DNA of 64,000 nucleotides from Synechococcus sp. CBW1002 (GCF_015840915.1 NZ_CP060398.1:1-64000), one strand, 5' to 3'. Positions 17,455-30,379 are shown, numbered from the stretch's first letter. Translations and numbers: made by a program. The notes: generated by a model not told the origin, from the sequence alone.

Positions 17455-17804
17455 CGAGGGGCCCTGCAGCGTAGGCAGCGCCACCCACCTGGCTTTTTCC
17501 CGATTTCGGTCAGCAACTCCTCAAGCCAGCCCCCCACCCCTGGCCGAACGCCTGGGAGCTCCTTAACGTCTGCAGCAAGCGTGCACCCCTGGAGATTTTC
17601 AGGGGGTGGAATGTTCAACCCGGCACGCCATGGCCTTCGGGCCTAGCCACCCTGCAGGAGGTCCATCCGACAGACCCCAACACCCAAATTCCCAGGTACG
17701 GGAGCCTCTGGTTCCGTCAGTGGCCCACAATGGCGGCCGCCCGATCGATCGGGCAGATCCGTTGTTGCGATCCGTTGGCCGGAGCTCAGACCCCTGATCG
17801 ATCC
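17455..17804. promoter_or_regulatory. Divergent intergenic region between sbtA and rdgB
   Basis: About 350 bases without a convincing gene separate sbtA (minus) from rdgB (plus). The region should hold both promoters. The only pattern I can point to is the 16-base element AGGGGGTGGAATGTTC at 17601-17616, 147-162 bases upstream of sbtA and shared with the csoS1 leader. Short open frames here look like chance. Confidence 0.5.
17601..17616 (-). promoter_or_regulatory. 16-base element upstream of sbtA, shared with the csoS1 leader
   Basis: Exact second copy of AGGGGGTGGAATGTTC. Both copies precede minus-strand CCM genes and read the same way relative to them. A common regulator (for example a LysR-type CCM regulator) is possible but unproven. 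Confidence 0.45.
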
Positions 17805-18404
17805 GTGCTGGCTGCAAGCCCGTCGGTGCTGGTCATTGCCAGTGGCAATGCCCACAAGGTGGCCGAGATCACGGCCATGCTCCATGCCGTTGGTCTGGAG
17901 GTCCGTCAGCAACCAGAAGGGCTGGAGATCGAGGAGACAGGTCGCACCTACCTTGAGAACGCCCGGCTGAAGGCCCAGACGGTGGCGACGCTGACCGGCT
18001 GCTGGGCCCTGGCGGACGATTCCGGACTGGAGGTGGATGCCCTCGGCGGGGCACCGGGCCTCTACTCGGCTCGCTATGCCCCCACGGATCACGAACGGAT
18101 CCACCGCCTGCTCCAGGAACTGGGGGGCACCCCCTATCGCAGCGCCAGCTTCAACAGCGCCATGGTGCTGGCTGATCCCACCGGCCAGGTCGCCGTCGAG
18201 GCCGAGGGGATCTGCCGTGGCGAAATTCTGATCACGCCGCAGGGCCATGGCGGCGGCTATGACCCGATTTTCTGGGTGCGGGAGGCCGGCCTGAGCTATG
18301 CCCAGCTGCCCCACCATCTCAAGGAGAAGCTGGGCAGCCGCGGCAAGGCCGCCCGGCAGATGGCCCCACGGCTGCTCCAGCTGCTCGGCCTGGCCGCGGC
18401 CTGA
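17805..18404 (+). CDS. rdgB: Non-canonical purine NTP pyrophosphatase (RdgB/HAM1)
   Basis: This enzyme hydrolyses dITP, XTP and similar damaged purine nucleotides to monophosphates, keeping them out of DNA and RNA. The family motifs are present: VIASGNAHKVAEI near the start, ALADDSGLEVDAL in the middle and GHGGGYDPIF in the C-terminal part. The start is uncertain. I chose GTG at 17805, while GTG at 17826 and the far-upstream ATG at 17730 are possible. It is the only plus-strand gene inside the CCM island, and HAM1 genes are known neighbours of csoS1D in picocyanobacteria. Confidence 0.92.
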   Translation: MLAASPSVLVIASGNAHKVAEITAMLHAVGLEVRQQPEGLEIEETGRTYLENARLKAQTVATLTGCWALADDSGLEVDALGGAPGLYSARYAPTDHERIHRLLQELGGTPYRSASFNSAMVLADPTGQVAVEAEGICRGEILITPQGHGGGYDPIFWVREAGLSYAQLPHHLKEKLGSRGKAARQMAPRLLQLLGLAAA

Positions 18405-18412
18405 GCTGAGCT

Positions 18413-19228
18413 CTATCGATCGTTGATGTGGGCCACCGCCCGCATGGCGGCCGAAGCCGCCTCCTCCACATCGCCTTCACGGCCGGCGAGGGTGAGACGA
18501 CCAAAGGCCCCCACGGCCTTCACATCGACCACCGTGATGTTGGAAGCCTTTTCGGCCTCATTGGCGGCAATCAACACGTAGCCGGCCGGCTCGGTCTCCA
18601 GGATGAAGATGCTCATGCCGGCCTGGATCATCGAACCTCGCCGGTTCTGGCGGTTGATCAGCACGGCATGATCCGGCGTGATCGCGCGAATGATCTCCGT
18701 CCAGGTCACCTCGCAGGGGCTGCGTTGCTCGACCCGGCTGCCGATCGCCTCCAGCACCACATCACCGGAATGGAGCACGTTGCTCTGATCCCGGTGGTAG
18801 AGCCCCAGCGAACCGAAGGCCCGCTCCACCACCATCTGGCCGAGGCGCACGGTGCTGGCCTTGAGGGCGATGTCGGTGACACGATGCACTGCCATCCCCG
18901 GAGACACCTCCAGCCAGAGACAGGCATCACCGGGAATCGGCAGGAATCCCTGGGAGACCGTGCCCATGTAGGCGGCCAGCTGGGGCTGCAGCGAATCGAG
19001 GAAGACGTAGGTGCGCAGCTCGATCGACTGCACGTGGCTCGTCTGGTTGGCCAGCCGGCGGCCTTCGCTGTCGGTGGTGATCACACAACTGGCGCCGGAG
19101 CTGTCGCCGTGGACCTCGGTGCCGGTGATCCGCGGAGCCTCGCGCCGGCTGTCCCCACGCAGTTGGTCGCTGCGGAGCTCGGAGCGCAGAGGAGCTCGAA
19201 GCGTGGATAGGGAACGAGCGCGCTCCAT
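18413..19228 (-). CDS. csoS1D: Carboxysome tandem-BMC shell protein CsoS1D
   Basis: CsoS1D is a BMC-T protein. Its trimers stack and have a large gated pore, thought to let RuBP and 3-PGA cross the shell. The 271-residue protein has a polar N-terminus (1-60) followed by two BMC domains, the first around [20 protein letters not shown] and the second beginning near [17 protein letters not shown] and ending with [19 protein letters not shown]. The ATG at 19228 was chosen; a TTG one codon earlier is also open. It is convergent with rdgB (8 bases apart) and separate from the main operon, as in other picocyanobacteria. Confidence 0.92.
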   Translation of the reverse strand: MERARSLSTLRAPLRSELRSDQLRGDSRREAPRITGTEVHGDSSGASCVITTDSEGRRLANQTSHVQSIELRTYVFLDSLQPQLAAYMGTVSQGFLPIPGDACLWLEVSPGMAVHRVTDIALKASTVRLGQMVVERAFGSLGLYHRDQSNVLHSGDVVLEAIGSRVEQRSPCEVTWTEIIRAITPDHAVLINRQNRRGSMIQAGMSIFILETEPAGYVLIAANEAEKASNITVVDVKAVGAFGRLTLAGREGDVEEAASAAMRAVAHINDR

Positions 19229-20877
<1,649 letters not shown>

Positions 20878-20972
20878 ACTCTCCGGTTCACCTGAGCTGT
20901 GGGCTCTGAGCGCTGGTCCACCCCAGCCCCGACCCGTCTTCCGATCGCTTCTTCCCTCTCCAACCCCTTCCT

Positions 20973-22655
20973 GTGGAACTCACTCTCTGGACCTACGAAG
21001 GCCCTCCCCATGTGGGCGCGATGCGCATCGCCACCTCGATGGAAGGGGTGCACTACGTGCTGCATGCCCCCCAGGGAGACACCTACGCCGATCTGCTGTT
21101 CACCATGATCGAGCGGCGCGACCGGCGCCCTCCCGTGACCTACACCACCTTCCAGGCCCGCGATCTGGGCGGTGACACAGCCGAACTGGTGAAGCGCTCG
21201 ATCAACGACGCCGTGGAGCGGTTCCGGCCGGAGGCCCTGCTGGTGGGAGAAAGCTGCACCGCCGAACTGATTCAGGATCAGCCTGGGGCCCTGGCCGGCG
21301 GCATGGATCTGGGCGGCATTCCGGTGGTGAGCCTGGAGCTGCCGGCTTACTCCAAGAAAGAGAACTGGGGAGCAGCGGAGACCTTCTACCAATTGGTGCG
21401 AGCCCTGCTCAAACCACAGCTGCCGCCGCCCGGGGCCGCCAAGCCCTCACCGGCCCGCTGGCGCCAGGAAGGCCGCCGGCCGCGGGTGAACCTGCTGGGC
21501 CCCACCCTGCTGGGCTTCCGCTGCCGCGACGACATCCTTGAGGTCAGCCGCCTGCTGGGCGAGCTCGGCATCGACGTGACCGTGGTCGCCCCTCTGGGTG
21601 CAAGACCGGCGGATCTGCTGCGCATCCCCAGCGCCGATGCCAACGTCTGCCTCTATCCCGAGGTGGCCGGCCCGGTCTGCAACTGGCTGGAGCGGAGCTT
21701 CGGCATGCCGGTGGTGCGCAGCATGCCGATCGGCATTGGCGCCACCGGCGACTTCCTGCGGGAGGTCACCAACCTGCTGGAGATGGACTCCGAGGTGATC
21801 GCTGCCGCCACCAACGCTGAGGCGGAGCAGCGATCCCGACTGCCCTGGTATTCGCGCTCGGTGGATTCCACCTACCTCACAGGCAAGCGGGTGTTCATTT
21901 TCGGCGATGCCACCCACGCCATCGCCGCCGCCCGCATCGCCAGCCGGGAACTGGGATTTCAGGTGGTGGGGCTGGGCAGTTACAGCCGCGAGCAGGCCCG
22001 CGACGTGCGGGCCGCAGCCAAGGAGCTCGACCTGGACGCGCTGATCACCGACGACTACCTGGTGGTGGAGAAGGCCATGGCCGAGGCGGCACCGGAGCTG
22101 GTGCTGGGCACCCAGATGGAGCGGCACAGTGCCAAGCGCCTGGGCATTCCCTGCGCCGTGATCAGCACGCCGCTGCACGTTCAGGACGTGCCGGCCCGCA
22201 CCTCACCGCAGATGGGCTGGGAAGGAGCCAACGTGATCTTCGACACCTGGGTGCACCCGCTGATGATGGGGCTGGAGGAGCACCTGATCACGATGTTCCG
22301 CCACGATTTCGAGTTCACCGAAGGACACCGCAGCCACCTCGGTGGAGCACCGGATGGAGCCGGAATCGAAGCCAGCGGGACCAAACAGCCAACAACAGGG
22401 GCCGCAGCCTCGACAGAGACCACAACAGCTACAGCCGTGGCATCAGCAGCAGCCGGGGCAACAGCCGCTCCAGCAGCTGCTTTGGCGGAGAACGGCCTGC
22501 ACTGGAGCCCGGATGGGGAGGCGGAACTGGCCAAGATCCCCTTCTTCGTGCGGGGCAAGGCCAGACGCAACGCTGAATCCTTTGCCCGGGCCCAGGGACT
22601 GCATCGGATCGATGCCGAAACCCTCTACGAAGCCAAGGCTCATTTCAGCCGATGA
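20973..22655 (+). CDS. chlB: Dark-operative protochlorophyllide reductase subunit B
   Basis: ChlB completes the NB component and carries the Asp ligand of the cluster. The 560-residue protein begins [20 protein letters not shown] from a GTG start, and Asp36 (QGDTYAD) is in the expected ligand position. Other family segments are [17 protein letters not shown] and [20 protein letters not shown]. An Ala/Thr-rich linker (about 455-505) separates the core from the C-terminal domain that ends EAKAHFSR. It follows chlN by 95 bases. Confidence 0.95.
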   Translation: MELTLWTYEGPPHVGAMRIATSMEGVHYVLHAPQGDTYADLLFTMIERRDRRPPVTYTTFQARDLGGDTAELVKRSINDAVERFRPEALLVGESCTAELIQDQPGALAGGMDLGGIPVVSLELPAYSKKENWGAAETFYQLVRALLKPQLPPPGAAKPSPARWRQEGRRPRVNLLGPTLLGFRCRDDILEVSRLLGELGIDVTVVAPLGARPADLLRIPSADANVCLYPEVAGPVCNWLERSFGMPVVRSMPIGIGATGDFLREVTNLLEMDSEVIAAATNAEAEQRSRLPWYSRSVDSTYLTGKRVFIFGDATHAIAAARIASRELGFQVVGLGSYSREQARDVRAAAKELDLDALITDDYLVVEKAMAEAAPELVLGTQMERHSAKRLGIPCAVISTPLHVQDVPARTSPQMGWEGANVIFDTWVHPLMMGLEEHLITMFRHDFEFTEGHRSHLGGAPDGAGIEASGTKQPTTGAAASTETTTATAVASAAAGATAAPAAALAENGLHWSPDGEAELAKIPFFVRGKARRNAESFARAQGLHRIDAETLYEAKAHFSR

Positions 22656-24056
<1,401 letters not shown>

Positions 24057-24075
24057 CGTTCGTCGTCCATTGCGG

Positions 24076-24112
24076 TCAACCACCGCCATCTTCAGCAGAT
24101 GGCGGTGGTTGA
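24076..24112. terminator. Perfect 16-bp hairpin after chlL
   Basis: TCAACCACCGCCATCT (24076-24091) pairs perfectly with AGATGGCGGTGGTTGA (24097-24112) around a 5-base loop, starting 20 bases after the chlL stop. por converges from the other side. No T-run follows on either strand, so it may act by structure or stabilise mRNA ends. Confidence 0.8.
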
Positions 24113-24314
24113 TGTCATCCGGATGTCAACAGTGGATGGCCATCAATATTGAACAGACACTGATTCCGGCCGAGACTTTACTCTAGCAAGGCATTGATTC
24201 TAGCCATTGATTTGTGCTGATTGGATCTTCAATCCGGACAGATCTTGATTCCTTCCGTTGAAAGGAGGAATCGTGCTAGGCCTGCGCAGGATTGAGCAGG
24301 CCGCTAATCAGGCC

Positions 24315-25319
<1,005 letters not shown>

Positions 25320-25883
25320 CTAAGGAACCGGGCTGACGGCAGGCTTGGTGCCGGAAGGCTGCTCAACAGAAGGAAACGCGGCGGGGGACTGCCAGACGAT
25401 CCGCAGGCGATTGGGAGCAATCCACTGATCCTGCTCCCGGATGAGGCGCTGCTCTCCGTCGACGCTGAAGAGCTGATCGAAACGTTCGCGAGCCCGGTGA
25501 AGTTTGGCTTTCTCGATATCAAGAACAGCGGCCAGTTCACCCTGCCGTTCCATGCGGTCCTGATAGGCCGCTGCCAGACGCACCAAGCTGACTCCGACCA
25601 CCGACACCAGACCGATTTTCACCACCAGACCGATGACACTGCAGAGCGACTCCTTCTGCTCCTCACTCAGGCTGGGGGCCGGTAATGCGGTGACGCTTGC
25701 AATGACCGGGCTGGCAAGCCCACTCGGATCAGGATCGACGGCCCGCAACGGACGGGCTTGCGTGAGCGCTCGTCCAACGGGGCTGGACCGGCGATCGCCT
25801 GAGCCAGCCCGGACTGTGCCACGGGACTCTGCACGCCGCTGCTGCGGGGAAGAACGGGAACGACGGGGGGCAGGCACGGGCAT
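25320..25883 (-). CDS. Unknown membrane protein upstream of por
   Basis: I do not recognise a named family. The 187-residue frame has a disordered, Arg/Ser/Pro-rich N-terminus (1-70), one hydrophobic span near 80-105 (CSVIGLVVKIGLVSVVGVSL), a charged helix likely to form a coiled coil (about 107-140) and a short globular tail ending near LRIVWQSP. The ATG at 25883 was preferred to the longer frame to 25952. It lies between psaM and por on the same strand with short gaps, so a link to thylakoid or photosystem function is possible but only inferred. Confidence 0.7.
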   Translation of the reverse strand: MPVPAPRRSRSSPQQRRAESRGTVRAGSGDRRSSPVGRALTQARPLRAVDPDPSGLASPVIASVTALPAPSLSEEQKESLCSVIGLVVKIGLVSVVGVSLVRLAAAYQDRMERQGELAAVLDIEKAKLHRARERFDQLFSVDGEQRLIREQDQWIAPNRLRIVWQSPAAFPSVEQPSGTKPAVSPVP

Positions 25884-25969
25884 CGGGCCCTCAGGGCCGC
25901 TGTCGAACTGACTTGCTTGTAGCAGGCGGAGGAAAGGATGCCAATCCCCCACCCAGATTCAGCGCCGAA

Positions 25970-26074
25970 TCAGGCCTTGTACAGGCTGAAGCAAAGACGG
26001 ACGGCCAGGACGCCGGCGTGGGCGGCCACCACCAAAGCGATCAGGATTTCGGCCTGGTTCAGGGTTGAAACCAT
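25970..26074 (-). CDS. psaM: Photosystem I reaction centre subunit XII (PsaM)
   Basis: A 34-residue single-helix protein starting MVSTLNQAEILIALVVAAHA and ending FSLYKA. The pattern, an ILxALVVA helix, then RL, then a short LYK end, matches PsaM, a small PSI subunit near the trimer interface. The frame is open upstream to 26176, but the added residues are not PsaM-like. The ATG at 26074 gives the normal PsaM length. It is easily missed because of its size. It is upstream of the unknown membrane gene and por on the same strand, and divergent from crr6. Confidence 0.85.
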   Translation of the reverse strand: MVSTLNQAEILIALVVAAHAGVLAVRLCFSLYKA

Positions 26075-26163
26075 GGTTGGGGGAGCATGAACGGAATCGG
26101 CACCATTCTTTGCCGCCGGCTCGCTACGGTCCAGCCTTCTTCGCCGCGCTGTCACAGCTCTTG

Positions 26164-26676
26164 ATGGCCACCCCACCCGCCTCCGAAGACTGGCTCGTGC
26201 GGATTCCGGCCGAAAGCCTCCGCCGCCTCGACCTCAGCCCCCTGGAACCGTGGCGCCGGCTCAGCCCGGCCGAGCTGCTGGCCGGCACAGGCAAGCTCCG
26301 CCTCTCCTACGACTGGCCCCGCGCCGACGATGACCCCCGGGAACTCTCGGAAATCCCTGAGTTACGTCTCTGGAGCCTTCGCGCCGATGCCCTCTGCCCC
26401 TGGCTGACGCTGCTGCTGGACCGCAGGGACGGCGACCTGATCCGCCACGTGGCGATGCTGCTGCCCCATGGCTTCAGCCGCAACGAGGGGCTCCGCTTCG
26501 CGCCGGAAAGCCTCGATCTGTGGATCACCCATCGCCTCTTTCTGCTGGACGACTGGGCCGGTGCCGCCGGCCTGCACTGCCGTCAGAGCCTGAGCCAGAT
26601 GGCCGCCGTGCTCGGCTTCGAGCTGGATCCAGGCTTCTGGCAGTCCCTCCCCTCCCCCCCGATGGGTGAGAACTGA
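26164..26676 (+). CDS. CRR6-family NDH-1 assembly factor
   Basis: This 170-residue soluble protein belongs to the CRR6 (DUF1817) family, needed to assemble the NDH-1 hydrophilic arm in chloroplasts and cyanobacteria. The recognisable segments are DPRELSEIPELRLWSLRADA and the block around HGFSRNEGLRFAPESLDLWI followed by THRLFLLDDW. The ATG at 26164 was chosen; the frame upstream to 26065 overlaps psaM and is not family-like. It is convergent with the tauE-like gene. Its presence fits the NDH-1(4) genes elsewhere in the window. Confidence 0.85.
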   Translation: MATPPASEDWLVRIPAESLRRLDLSPLEPWRRLSPAELLAGTGKLRLSYDWPRADDDPRELSEIPELRLWSLRADALCPWLTLLLDRRDGDLIRHVAMLLPHGFSRNEGLRFAPESLDLWITHRLFLLDDWAGAAGLHCRQSLSQMAAVLGFELDPGFWQSLPSPPMGEN

Positions 26677-26692
26677 GGCCGTTGGGCCCGAT

Positions 26693-27454
26693 TCAGCCGG
26701 CCAGCAGCAGCATCACGGCGCGGCGGCTGCTGTCGATCGCCAGCAGCAGGGCCAGGCCACGCAGCATCCAGGCCAGAGAGCTCTCGCTGAAACGGTTCAA
26801 CTGGCCTGCCGACCACTGGGCCGCCAGGGCTGCCGTTCCCCCCAGCAGCACGGCAAGAACAAGCTGGCCGCGGCCGTCCTGCAGGAACGCCACCGAGGCC
26901 GCACTGGACGACACCAGCACTCCCAGGGTGCTGAACCGGATCGCCAGACGGATCGGCACCTGCAGAGCTTTCACCATCAGCGGCACCATGATCAGGCCGC
27001 CCCCCACACCCAGCAGGCCACCGGCCAGACCGGCGACGCCACCCACCGAGGTCAGGCCGGCCAGAGGCAGAGGTCGAGAGTCATGGGTTGCTGATGCCTC
27101 CTTCGGCTCGATCGTGATCGCCAGCAGCAGATACATCAGCGCCTGAAGGCCGAGCAGCATCCAGCCCTCCAGGCCCTGACCCAGACGGCTGAACAGGGCC
27201 GCACTGATGGCAGCGCCGGCGGCAATGGCGACGCCACCGCTGCGGGGCAGCTGACCGCTGCGCAGATGGGTCCATGTGCCAGCCAGGGTGGTGGGAACGA
27301 TCGCCAGGCTGCTGGTGGCCAGAGCCTGATGGGGCTCAAGGCCGATCAGCAGCAGAATCGGAGAAAAGATCAGCCCACCACCGATGCCCAGAAGGCCGGA
27401 GAGCAGCCCGGCCAGCAGGCCCAGGGGCACCAGCGCCAGCAGGGTCCAAGACAT
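26693..27454 (-). CDS. TauE/SafE-family membrane permease
   Basis: A 253-residue polytopic membrane protein with two repeats of the TauE/SafE pattern: LLAGLLSGLLGIGGGLIFSP near the start and GLAGGLLGVGGGLIMVPLM in the second half. About eight hydrophobic spans are visible. Family members export sulfite, sulfoacetate or other organic anions; the substrate here cannot be told. The ATG at 27454 was used. It diverges from lplA with only 19 bases between start codons, so the promoters must overlap coding sequence. Confidence 0.88.
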   Translation of the reverse strand: MSWTLLALVPLGLLAGLLSGLLGIGGGLIFSPILLLIGLEPHQALATSSLAIVPTTLAGTWTHLRSGQLPRSGGVAIAAGAAISAALFSRLGQGLEGWMLLGLQALMYLLLAITIEPKEASATHDSRPLPLAGLTSVGGVAGLAGGLLGVGGGLIMVPLMVKALQVPIRLAIRFSTLGVLVSSSAASVAFLQDGRGQLVLAVLLGGTAALAAQWSAGQLNRFSESSLAWMLRGLALLLAIDSSRRAVMLLLAG

Positions 27455-27473
27455 CGGCGCGGCACCTGAGGCG

Positions 27474-28307
27474 ATGAACGGGCCCCAGCATCCTGTACGG
27501 GACGGCAGCACAGCACAGGTCTGGCGCCTGCTGCCGGATTCGGCGCTCACCGGAACCTGGCAGATGGCGATCGATGAGTGGATACTCGATCAGGGCCAAC
27601 CGGCCCTGCGTCTCTACCGGTGGAGCCGCCCCACCCTGTCGCTGGGCTACCACCAGCGGCGTCTGCCGCCCCACTGGCTGGCCCTGGCGGCGGACGGCCT
27701 GATCGACCTGGTCCGCAGGCCCACTGGCGGCCGGGCGGTGCTGCACGGCTGCGGCGATCTCACCTACGCCCTGATCTGGCCCGATCCCCCTGGCCAGCGC
27801 CTGGAGGCCTACCGCCTGGCCTGCCGCTGGCTGCAGCACGCCTTCGCCGCCCTGGGGCTGCCGCTCCAGTTCGGCAACGAGTCAAGCGGCTCCCAGGGGG
27901 CCCATGCACCGAACTGCTTTGCCAGCGCCACCGCGGCGGATCTGGTGGACGCCGCTGGATTCAAGCGGATCGGCAGCGCCCAGCTCTGGCGCCGCGGCCA
28001 GCTGCTGCAACACGGCGCCATCCTGGTGACGCCGGAGCCGGAGCTGTGGCGGCAGATCTTCGGGGAACCTCCGCCGCCGCCGCCGGCAGGACGACTCAGC
28101 AGCAACCTGGGAGTGGAGGATCCCCACCATCCGCTCCGGCAACAACTGCTGACCGCGGCCCGGTCGGCCCTGCCGGGCGCTCCGGTCGTGCTGCAACCCC
28201 AGCCGCTCAGCGACACCGAATGGAACGCTGTGGAGGGGCGGCTGCAGCGCTACAGGGAAGGGCTGACGCTCACTTCCCCGGAAGCCACCATTGAGCGCGC
28301 CACCTGA
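27474..28307 (+). CDS. Lipoate-protein ligase / octanoyltransferase family (BPL_LPL)
   Basis: This 277-residue BPL/LPL-fold protein attaches or transfers lipoyl or octanoyl groups to E2 and GcvH proteins. The key motif RRPTGGRAVLH is near residue 85, followed by the lysine-containing KRIGSAQLWRRGQLLQHGAI. Whether it is LplA-, LipM- or LipL-like cannot be settled by eye. The ATG at 27474 is preceded by a weak TGAGG. The last 58 bases overlap the end of the convergent M50 protease gene. Confidence 0.85.
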   Translation: MNGPQHPVRDGSTAQVWRLLPDSALTGTWQMAIDEWILDQGQPALRLYRWSRPTLSLGYHQRRLPPHWLALAADGLIDLVRRPTGGRAVLHGCGDLTYALIWPDPPGQRLEAYRLACRWLQHAFAALGLPLQFGNESSGSQGAHAPNCFASATAADLVDAAGFKRIGSAQLWRRGQLLQHGAILVTPEPELWRQIFGEPPPPPPAGRLSSNLGVEDPHHPLRQQLLTAARSALPGAPVVLQPQPLSDTEWNAVEGRLQRYREGLTLTSPEATIERAT

Positions 28308-29506
28308 CCGAGGGCCAGACCGAGGGGATAGGTGCCCTGGCGCCGCGCCAGCTCGAGCATGGGTGCCGGCAGCTTCACACCCAACCGCCCCAGCACAGCC
28401 TCACTCAGTTCGGGGCGCTCGAGGGTGCCGCTGGGCAGCCCGGCGGGACTCAGCACCAGCAGACGGGACTCTGGACCATCCTCCAGGCGCAGGGCCGCCT
28501 GCCACAACGCATCACCCTCACCGATCGAGGGCAACGAAGCCAGCGGTTTGAGGTGATCGGCGATGCGCTCGGTGTCCCAGCGCTGAACCGGCAGGGTCTG
28601 CAGGGGGTCGTCATCGATCACACCGCACCAACGGCCCCGATCGCACACCAGCACCCAGTCGCTCGGACCCTTGTCCTGGCTGAGGCGTAGCTGGCTGAGC
28701 TGGCGCAGGCTGTCGGACGACTCCAGCACCCGGAAGCGGCGCTGGGCCGCATCCCTCACCCGCAGATCCTTGAGCGCCTGCTGCAGAGCCAGCATCTGGC
28801 GCTGGTTGCGGGCAGCTCCCAGACCAAACCAGCCGAGCAGGATCAGCCAGGCACCCGAGATGCCACCGCCACGCAGCAACAGCACGGTGCCCAGACCCAC
28901 GGCGAGGAAAGAGAGGAAACGGCCGGAGGCCATCGCCACCTCCACACCGCGGCGCTGGCTGCCCGTGACCTGCCAGACCAGGGCCTTGAGGATCAGGCCA
29001 CCATCCAGGGGCAGACCGGGCAGCAGGTTGAACAAAGCCAGCACCAGGTTGAGGATCCCGAGCTCCTGGACCATCTCGCCGAGCAGGGGGGCGAGATGGG
29101 CTGCTCCGTGCTGAAGGGAGAGCAAGGTGACGCCCAGGACCAGGCTGACGGCCGGGCCCGCCGCCGCCACCAGCAGGGCACCGCGGGCTGTGGAACACTC
29201 CCGCTCCACGCTTGCCACTCCGCCAAGCAGGAACAGGGTGATCGCGTTCACCCGCACCCCCTGATTGAGGGCCACCAGGGCATGTCCCAGCTCGTGCAGC
29301 AGCACCGAGACGAACAGCAGCACGGCCGTGAGCAGGCCCACGGACCAGGTGGCAAAGCTTCCCCCCGTCTCCCCGGAGGCCATGGCGTAGTGCTGCTGGA
29401 ACGCCACCGTGGCCACCATCAGAATCACAAACCAGCTGGGGTGGATCCGCAGCGGAATGCCCCGGATCCGCAGGATTTGCCAGCCGTTGCTCAAGCCTTC
29501 ACCCAC
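28250..29506 (-). CDS. Site-2-type M50 zinc metalloprotease with C-terminal CBS-like region
   Basis: This 418-residue intramembrane protease has HELGH at 71-75 and the second metal motif in LLPGLPLDGGLILKAL. It has six or so hydrophobic spans, then a soluble C-terminal half from about residue 235 that resembles a paired CBS-type sensor domain. Cyanobacterial members are envelope or thylakoid S2P homologues that may cleave anti-sigma factors. The start is uncertain: GTG at 29506 fits the family (GEGLSNGWQILRIRGIPLRIHPSW), and TTG at 29557 would add 17 residues. Its end overlaps lplA by 58 bases. Confidence 0.88.
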   Translation of the reverse strand: MGEGLSNGWQILRIRGIPLRIHPSWFVILMVATVAFQQHYAMASGETGGSFATWSVGLLTAVLLFVSVLLHELGHALVALNQGVRVNAITLFLLGGVASVERECSTARGALLVAAAGPAVSLVLGVTLLSLQHGAAHLAPLLGEMVQELGILNLVLALFNLLPGLPLDGGLILKALVWQVTGSQRRGVEVAMASGRFLSFLAVGLGTVLLLRGGGISGAWLILLGWFGLGAARNQRQMLALQQALKDLRVRDAAQRRFRVLESSDSLRQLSQLRLSQDKGPSDWVLVCDRGRWCGVIDDDPLQTLPVQRWDTERIADHLKPLASLPSIGEGDALWQAALRLEDGPESRLLVLSPAGLPSGTLERPELSEAVLGRLGVKLPAPMLELARRQGTYPLGLALGQVARSMVASGEVSVSPSL

Positions 29507-29589
29507 AGCCGCCGCGTTCAAGAGCCTCAGGCCGGACCCAAGGAAGATTGGTTCCAATCCTAGAAAGGCTCCTGCACCGCCCGCCCCGG

Positions 29590-30279
29590 ATGGCCCGCCC
29601 CCAGCTCAAGATCTGCGGCCTGCGGCAGCCGGACCAGGCCTCGGCCGTGGCGGCCCTGGGCGTCGATGCGATCGGCGTGATCGCCGTGGAGCGTTCACCC
29701 CGGTTTCTGGCGGCCGAGCGACGTCCGGCGCTGTTCGCTGCCATGCAGACCGCCAACCCGCTCTGCCGCGGCGTGCTGGTGGTGGCCGATCCGGGCGACG
29801 ACCGTCTGGCGGAACTGGGTGAGGGCGGTCACCGCGTGGTGCAACTGCACGGCAGTGAATCGGTGGCTCGCTGCCGCGACCTGCGGCAGCGGCTGGGCGC
29901 GGGGGTTCAGCTCTGGAAAGCCCTGCGGATCGGGTCGGCAGACGACCTGGTGAAAGCGCAGGCCTACACCGAGGTGGTGGACGCCCTGCTGCTCGATGCC
30001 TGGGTGGAAGGACAGCTGGGCGGCACGGGCCGCGCCATCCCGCTGCAGTGGCTTCAGGAGTTCCGCCCCTCCCTGCCCTGGTGGTTGGCCGGGGGCATCG
30101 GGCCGGAGAGCGTCGGCGCGGTGCTGGAGACGCTCAGCCCCGATGGCCTCGACGCCTCCAGCCGCGTGGAACTCAGCCCCGGAGACAAGGATCTCGCCCG
30201 GGTGGCGGCCCTGGTGCGGCTGGTGAAGGGCGAGGGGACCAGGCCAGCCAGCGCCAGGACTGCCGCACCGATCGGCTGA
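29590..30279 (+). CDS. trpF: Phosphoribosylanthranilate isomerase
   Basis: TrpF converts N-(5'-phosphoribosyl)anthranilate to CdRP in tryptophan synthesis. The 229-residue TIM barrel starts LKICGLRQPDQA, with the catalytic Cys in KICGL, and has the catalytic Asp in LLLDAWVEGQLGGTGRAIPL. The phosphate loop is in WWLAGGIGPESV and GLDASSRVE. The ATG at 29590 matches the family start. No other trp gene is nearby, which is usual in cyanobacteria. A GC palindrome follows the stop. Confidence 0.94.
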   Translation: MARPQLKICGLRQPDQASAVAALGVDAIGVIAVERSPRFLAAERRPALFAAMQTANPLCRGVLVVADPGDDRLAELGEGGHRVVQLHGSESVARCRDLRQRLGAGVQLWKALRIGSADDLVKAQAYTEVVDALLLDAWVEGQLGGTGRAIPLQWLQEFRPSLPWWLAGGIGPESVGAVLETLSPDGLDASSRVELSPGDKDLARVAALVRLVKGEGTRPASARTAAPIG

Positions 30280-30285
30280 CGAATC

Positions 30286-30299
30286 GCCGCCGCGGCGGC
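30286..30299. terminator. GC-rich palindrome after trpF
   Basis: GCCGCCGCGGCGGC is a 14-base perfect palindrome starting 6 bases past the trpF stop. It can fold as a 5-bp stem with a 4-base loop. It has no T-run, so the terminator assignment is weak. Confidence 0.35.
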
Positions 30300-30379
30300 A
30301 GGATCAGGACTCCCGCCGGTTGCCGCCGCCCGTGCCGATCCCCCTCTCTTCCGCGTCTCAGGCTCGCCCTGCCAGGGCC

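Noticed and set aside
29549-29560. GGTTCCAATCC resembling a tRNA T-loop
   Set aside because: No acceptor, D or anticodon stems can be built around it; it lies in the trpF/M50 promoter region.
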